Both the position numbers and the translations under genes were made by a program. The notes under the pieces are model-generated. The model was not told where the DNA came from. It saw only the letters and a program-made list of their open reading frames with translations, and searched no databases. A DNA stretch of 9,216 bases from Chloroflexota bacterium (lineage in GTDB: Bacteria; Chloroflexota; UBA4733), in NCBI GenBank assembly GCA_025449435.1, contig JANWJO010000116.1, positions 1-9,216 on the forward strand. Reading direction: 5' to 3'. Shown here in pieces: positions 5,808 to 9,216 of this stretch. The number at the start of each line of letters is the position of its first letter. The stretch's first letter is position 1.

Positions 5808-7244
5808 TTATTCGCCAGACTCGCCCACGCGTAGCGCTGGTGCCGGCAGCGCACGGGCGATCTCTTCGATGCGATAGCCGATGCCGGGTCCGCGCAGACT
5901 GCGCACGTCTACCCGTCCCATGCGCCGCTGGAATAGGCCGGGGTGGGCTACTGCCTCCGGCGCCGAGGCGTCGGGGTAGAACTGCATGCTATTGGTCTCG
6001 ACGCCCATGAGCGTGCCGGCGTGCGCGGCGAGTGCCACGTGGGCGATCTGGGCCAGCATCGGGTTGGTGAGGTCTTGCACCATGATCGCCATACCGTGCG
6101 CCTTCGCCCAGCACAAACTCAGGATGGCGCCGCTGAGCGTCTTACAGGTCTTGAGCGCGACACCGTTCCAGCCGAGCGAACGTCCCAGCCGGAGGAGGTG
6201 CCAATCGTGGGCGCTTTCGTCCATAAACAGCGGTTTACGTGCCGACACGCTATGCACGTCGAGTTGCCAGCGTTCCAGGTCGTAGGAGAACGGCTGCTCC
6301 ACGTACAGCAGCATGCCGTAGATGCGTGGCTCGGTGTACAGTAGTGTGTCCAAAATATCATTGACATACGCTGGGTGCTCGACGGTGCAGTTGAAGTCGG
6401 CGGTGAGCCAGCGGCACCGATGTTCCAGAGCGATGTGCCCCACGGCGCGCAGCCGGGCGAGGTCCCAGGCGGCATCGGTCCCGCGCCGCTTGATCTTGAG
6501 GCACTGCAACCCGTCGCGCCGGATCCAGTCGCTCAGTAGCACCGGGTGGCCGTCGTCGGGTTCGTCGCCGCGCAAGTCGCCGGTTGTGAGCGGGTCGAGA
6601 CCGCCCACCAGGTGCCAGGCTGGCATTGTGTCACCCTGGCCTGAGAGAAAGCTCGCCGGAAACAGGCCGTTGAACCGCACGTGGCTACCCTCGGCGGGTT
6701 GCAGAAACGTGGATAGGTCCTGCGTCATATAGGGAGGCCGGTACGTCTGCCAGATGGGCTGCTGTACCAGAACGCCGTAGGCATCGTGCAGTGCGATGTC
6801 GAAAGGAGAGCAGCACGCCAACGCCGCGAGCCAGGGCATGGCATCGGCGGGCGCACGCTGGGCGTTGAAGCGCTTCCACACGTCCAGCAATACGGTCTGA
6901 GCAAACTGATGCCCTACTTCCAGCGGATGCCCAGCGGTTGCGAAGCCGGCCCAAGCCCTGGCCAGAAGCAGGCACAACTGCACCAACGCGGAATGCCGTT
7001 CGGCGTAGGGCAACGAGTTGGGCCACACCCACTGCACGCTGAGCGGTGTCTCGCCCCAACCAGTGGCGAGGTGGCCGGTGTCGCTGCGCACCGTCATGCG
7101 CACTCGGGCGCAGGTGACAGTGGTGAGCGTTTCTGGGCCGAATTTGAGTGGCATGCGCGTGGTGACCGGCAGCAAATAGAGTTCCGCACCGACCGGGCGA
7201 GCGGTGAGAGAGCTTGCTGTGTTCGTTCGCACCATGACTGGCAT
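5808..7244 (-). CDS. Enolase-superfamily protein (mandelate racemase/muconate lactonizing type)
   Basis: From the start MPVMVRTNTASS the protein has 478 residues. Members of this superfamily abstract the alpha-proton of a carboxylate and epimerise, dehydrate or cycloisomerise it. The barrel keeps the expected series: KIK (250-252), metal ligands Asp283 and Asn285 in LTADFNCTVEHP, Glu316 in LYVEQPF, Asp342/Glu343 in KPLFMDESAHDW, and lysines in VALKTCKTLSG (365, 368). It is about 100 residues longer than usual, mainly through an insertion between the capping domain and the barrel (about 165-245, with WHLVGGLDPL and DGHPVLLSDWI). The open frame extends upstream to an ATG at 7367, but that would overlap the divergent gene; the ATG at 7244 (AGAG about 8 nt upstream) or the one at 7235 is more sensible. 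The substrate is probably a sugar acid. Confidence 0.87.
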   Translation of the reverse strand: MPVMVRTNTASSLTARPVGAELYLLPVTTRMPLKFGPETLTTVTCARVRMTVRSDTGHLATGWGETPLSVQWVWPNSLPYAERHSALVQLCLLLARAWAGFATAGHPLEVGHQFAQTVLLDVWKRFNAQRAPADAMPWLAALACCSPFDIALHDAYGVLVQQPIWQTYRPPYMTQDLSTFLQPAEGSHVRFNGLFPASFLSGQGDTMPAWHLVGGLDPLTTGDLRGDEPDDGHPVLLSDWIRRDGLQCLKIKRRGTDAAWDLARLRAVGHIALEHRCRWLTADFNCTVEHPAYVNDILDTLLYTEPRIYGMLLYVEQPFSYDLERWQLDVHSVSARKPLFMDESAHDWHLLRLGRSLGWNGVALKTCKTLSGAILSLCWAKAHGMAIMVQDLTNPMLAQIAHVALAAHAGTLMGVETNSMQFYPDASAPEAVAHPGLFQRRMGRVDVRSLRGPGIGYRIEEIARALPAPALRVGESGE

Positions 7245-7301
7245 TCTATACTCTAGCCCGGCCGCCGGCCGGACCGCCGCCAACCCACGGGAGAACCCTC
7301 G

Positions 7302-8305
7302 GTGCATATCGTCACACTCATTCCCGACGCCCGCTATGCCTCGATGATTACTGCTGAAACCGACCAATTGTTAGATACGCTGGGCACAGTGACGCGCGCG
7401 CACGGCAACAGCCAGGCGCTCGCCGACCAGCGCCCGCGCTGCTTGCCCAAGCGGACGTGCTGCTCACCGGCTGGGGCACGCCGTCGCTGCAGGAGGCCTG
7501 GCTTGCCGGCGCCCCCAAGTTGCGGCTCATCTGCCATTGTGCTGGCAGCACTCGTGGCATTGTGCCGCCCAGCGTGTTCGAGCGCGGCATCATGCTGTGC
7601 CACGCCGCGCCGATGATTGCCGATGCGGTGGCCGAGTTCTGCATCGCTGCAGAACTCCTCTGGCTCCGCCGGATAGCCCAGGTGGCAGATAATCTCAAGC
7701 AAACCGGCCGGTGGGGCGCGAACAAAGAGTTAGGGACGCTGCAAGGGCACTTACTGTCGGCGCAGGTGGTTGGGGTAGTGGGCTCTGGCTACGTCGCCCG
7801 CCGCCACATCCGCTTGCTCCAAGCCTTCGGTGCGCATGTGCATGTGGATGACCCGTTTCTCAGCGTTGAAACCGCAGCCGAGCTTGGCGTGGAAAAGGTG
7901 TCGCTGGAGCAGGTGTTCGGCGAAAGCAGCGTCATCGCGGTCCACGTACCCAAGACGCCCGATACCCACCACATTATCGGGGCCGAGTTGCTCCGGCGTA
8001 TCCAGCCTGGCGCCATCCTTATCCAGACCTCTCGCTCCTGGGTGCTGGATGAGCAAGCGCTCCTGGCCGAACTCCAGACCGGTCGCTTCTACGCTGCCAT
8101 CGACGTGTTTGACCAGGAGCCACAGCCGCCGGACAGCCCCTTCTACCAACTGGAGAATGTGCTCGCCACGCCGCATATCGCCGGCGCGTCGGTGGAGTCG
8201 ATGGCGCACCAGGGCTATGACATGGCGCTGGAGGTGCAGCGCTTTGGCCGTGGTGAGCCCTTGCGCTTCGCCATCGCAGCCGAGCGTTACCACCTGATGG
8301 CCTAG
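7302..8305 (+). pseudogene. D-2-hydroxyacid dehydrogenase, interrupted by a frameshift
   Basis: The gene opens with GTG at 7302, with GGGAG 8 nt upstream, and reads MHIVTLIPDARYASMITAET for 45 codons up to ADQRP. The homologous reading then continues in another frame (ALLAQADVLLTGWGTPSLQE), joined near 7436 as if one base were missing. Rejoined, it gives 334 residues, normal for NAD(P)-dependent D-isomer 2-hydroxyacid dehydrogenases, which interconvert 2-oxo and 2-hydroxy acids. In rejoined numbering the Rossmann loop GVVGSGYVA is at 158-166 with Asp183 after the second strand, and the catalytic residues are Arg245 (TSRSWV), Glu273 (DVFDQEP) and His292 (TPHIAGAS). All catalytic parts lie after the break and are intact. 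As the sequence stands, the downstream frame could start only at GTG 7457, which has no ribosome binding site and would lose the N-terminal substrate domain. A sequencing or assembly error is as likely as a true pseudogene. Confidence 0.82.
7431..7442 (+). other. Apparent one-base deletion site in the dehydrogenase gene
   Basis: Reading CGC CCG CGC TGC leads into a frame with no family resemblance, while starting again at GCG (7436-7438) gives A-L-L-A-Q-A-D-V-L-L, the expected continuation. One extra G or C after CCG would restore one open frame over 1005 nt. No slippery heptamer of the X XXY YYZ type is seen here, so programmed frameshifting is unlikely. Confidence 0.7.
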
Positions 8306-8397
8306 TGCGAGCTCCTGCCGGCGCGCCAGCATTCGCCGTGTACTAGTATGGTCCGTGCCGGGACGGTTTTCGGTGCAGCAATGAGGGAGGATCGCGC

Positions 8398-9216
8398 ATG
8401 TACCTGGGGGAGCAACTCAACGATCTGTCAGACCATAAGCTCCAATGGGTGTCCCAGCTTGGCGTCGAGCACCTCGCCGTCAACACGGTCAAGGACATCG
8501 AAAACTCTGATGGCACCTGGCGAGTGGCTGCGATCAAGGACCTGCAGCGGCGGCTAGGCGCCTATGGCCTCACCATGGACGTGCTGACGCTCGACCTCCA
8601 ATCGGTGGAAGTCAGCAGGCAACGCTTCCCCGGCATCATGCAAGCCCTGCATAGCCGCGACGCCGAGATCGAGATCATCAAACAGAACGTACGTGCTGCC
8701 GGCGAAGCTGGCGTGCCTTGCTTGAAATACAACCTCAACTTCCTCGGCGTGCCACGCACGGGCCGCACGCCCGGCCGCGGCGGCGCCCAATACAGCACGT
8801 TCAATATGCGTGACTGGACCGACCTGTCCCTCACCGAAGCTGGCACTGTCTCCGAGGCACGCGCCTGGGAAGCCATCACCTACTTCCTGGAACGTGTCGT
8901 ACCTGTGGCCGAGGAGGCTGGCGTCAAGCTTGCCTGCCATCCCCACGACCCGGCGGTGCCGCACGATACCGGCCTGCGTGGCGTGCATTGCGTGCTCGGC
9001 AGCGTGGAGGGACTCAAGAAGTTCGTCAACATTGCCCCTAGCAAATACAACGGACTCAACTTTTGCCAGGGCACCGTCGCCGAGATGTGCGACAACCCGG
9101 CCACGGAAGTGATGGACGCCATCCGCTACTTCACGGCCGAGCAAAAAGTGTTCATGGTCCATTTCCGCAACATCAAGGGTGGGTTCCTCAACTTCCAGGA
9201 GGTCTACCCCGACAAC
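8398..9216 (+). CDS. uxuA: Mannonate dehydratase-like protein (UxuA family), 3' end cut
   Basis: The first 273 residues are visible, open to the last base; full-length relatives are around 350-390. UxuA converts D-mannonate to 2-keto-3-deoxygluconate in hexuronate catabolism, using a metal ion in a TIM barrel. The visible landmarks in order are KYNLNFLGVPRTGR (110-123), the metal-site segment LACHPHDPAVP (178-188), SKYNGLNFCQGTVAEM (215-230) and VHFRNIKGGFLNFQEVYPDN (254-273), which match the HPDDP, NGxxxCxGS and HxRN motifs of the family with some substitutions. These changes leave room for a related sugar-acid dehydratase or isomerase with another substrate. The ATG at 8398 has GGGAGG 7 nt upstream. 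It follows the dehydrogenase by 92 nt on the same strand. That gap has only a weak 4-bp hairpin before TTTT (8353-8370), so co-transcription is possible. Confidence 0.85.
   Translation, partial: MYLGEQLNDLSDHKLQWVSQLGVEHLAVNTVKDIENSDGTWRVAAIKDLQRRLGAYGLTMDVLTLDLQSVEVSRQRFPGIMQALHSRDAEIEIIKQNVRAAGEAGVPCLKYNLNFLGVPRTGRTPGRGGAQYSTFNMRDWTDLSLTEAGTVSEARAWEAITYFLERVVPVAEEAGVKLACHPHDPAVPHDTGLRGVHCVLGSVEGLKKFVNIAPSKYNGLNFCQGTVAEMCDNPATEVMDAIRYFTAEQKVFMVHFRNIKGGFLNFQEVYPDN

Noticed and set aside
7245..7367. In-frame N-terminal extension of the enolase-superfamily gene to the ATG at 7367
   Set aside because: It would overlap the well-supported start and ribosome binding site of the divergent dehydrogenase, and the added residues show no family resemblance.
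8353..8370. CCGT...ACGG hairpin followed by TTTT after the dehydrogenase gene
   Set aside because: The stem is only 4 bp and the T-run short; too weak to call a terminator.

Overview
The window is gene-dense bacterial DNA. It is GC-rich by eye, genes are tightly packed, and many starts have purine-rich ribosome binding sites (AAGGAG, GGGAGG, GAGAGGAG). It holds eleven complete or near-complete protein genes and two genes cut by the window ends. No rRNA, tRNA, CRISPR array, insertion sequence or phage structural gene was seen. The mix of a PhyH-type dioxygenase, a long enolase-superfamily protein, an isochorismatase-like hydrolase, a D-2-hydroxyacid dehydrogenase and a mannonate dehydratase resembles sugar-acid loci of environmental bacteria such as Chloroflexota, Planctomycetota or Poribacteria. 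Chloroflexota is my best guess, held with low confidence and based only on gene content.

Layout: everything from 1 to about 7244 is on the minus strand, and the last two genes (7302 onward) are on the plus strand. Reading the minus-strand genes in transcription order from the divergent point: (a) enolase-superfamily enzyme (5808-7244) followed after 13 nt by an isochorismatase-like cysteine hydrolase (5006-5794); (b) a membrane cassette of a 35-residue single-TM protein (4725-4832), a holin-X/DUF1469-like protein (4315-4728) and a DUF3618-like protein (3734-4318), joined by two successive 4-nt ATGA overlaps; (c) a double-SIS sugar-phosphate isomerase-like protein (2591-3664) followed by a HAD phosphatase/phosphomutase (1847-2551); (d) the peroxiredoxin Bcp (1295-1753); (e) a lipoprotein with an HNH-like nuclease motif (674-1204) followed 12 nt later by a small coiled-coil protein (410-661); (f) the first 63 residues of a PhyH dioxygenase-like protein (1-191) behind a recognisable promoter and a palindromic leader.

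The plus strand carries a D-2-hydroxyacid dehydrogenase (7302-8305) interrupted by an apparent one-base deletion near 7436, then a mannonate dehydratase-like gene (8398 to the window end). Inference: the divergent cluster 5006-9216 acts on sugar acids or related carboxylates, with the enolase-superfamily protein and UxuA-like protein as dehydratase/epimerase enzymes and the dehydrogenase as a 2-oxo/2-hydroxy acid reductase. The SIS-HAD pair probably handles an amino-sugar or ketose phosphate. Substrates cannot be read from sequence.

I see no clear previously undescribed defence or mobile system. The most distinctive items are the translationally coupled membrane triad with its 35-residue lead protein, the lipid-anchored HNH-like protein with its small coiled-coil partner, the hydrolase that lacks the usual catalytic lysine, and the frameshifted dehydrogenase.
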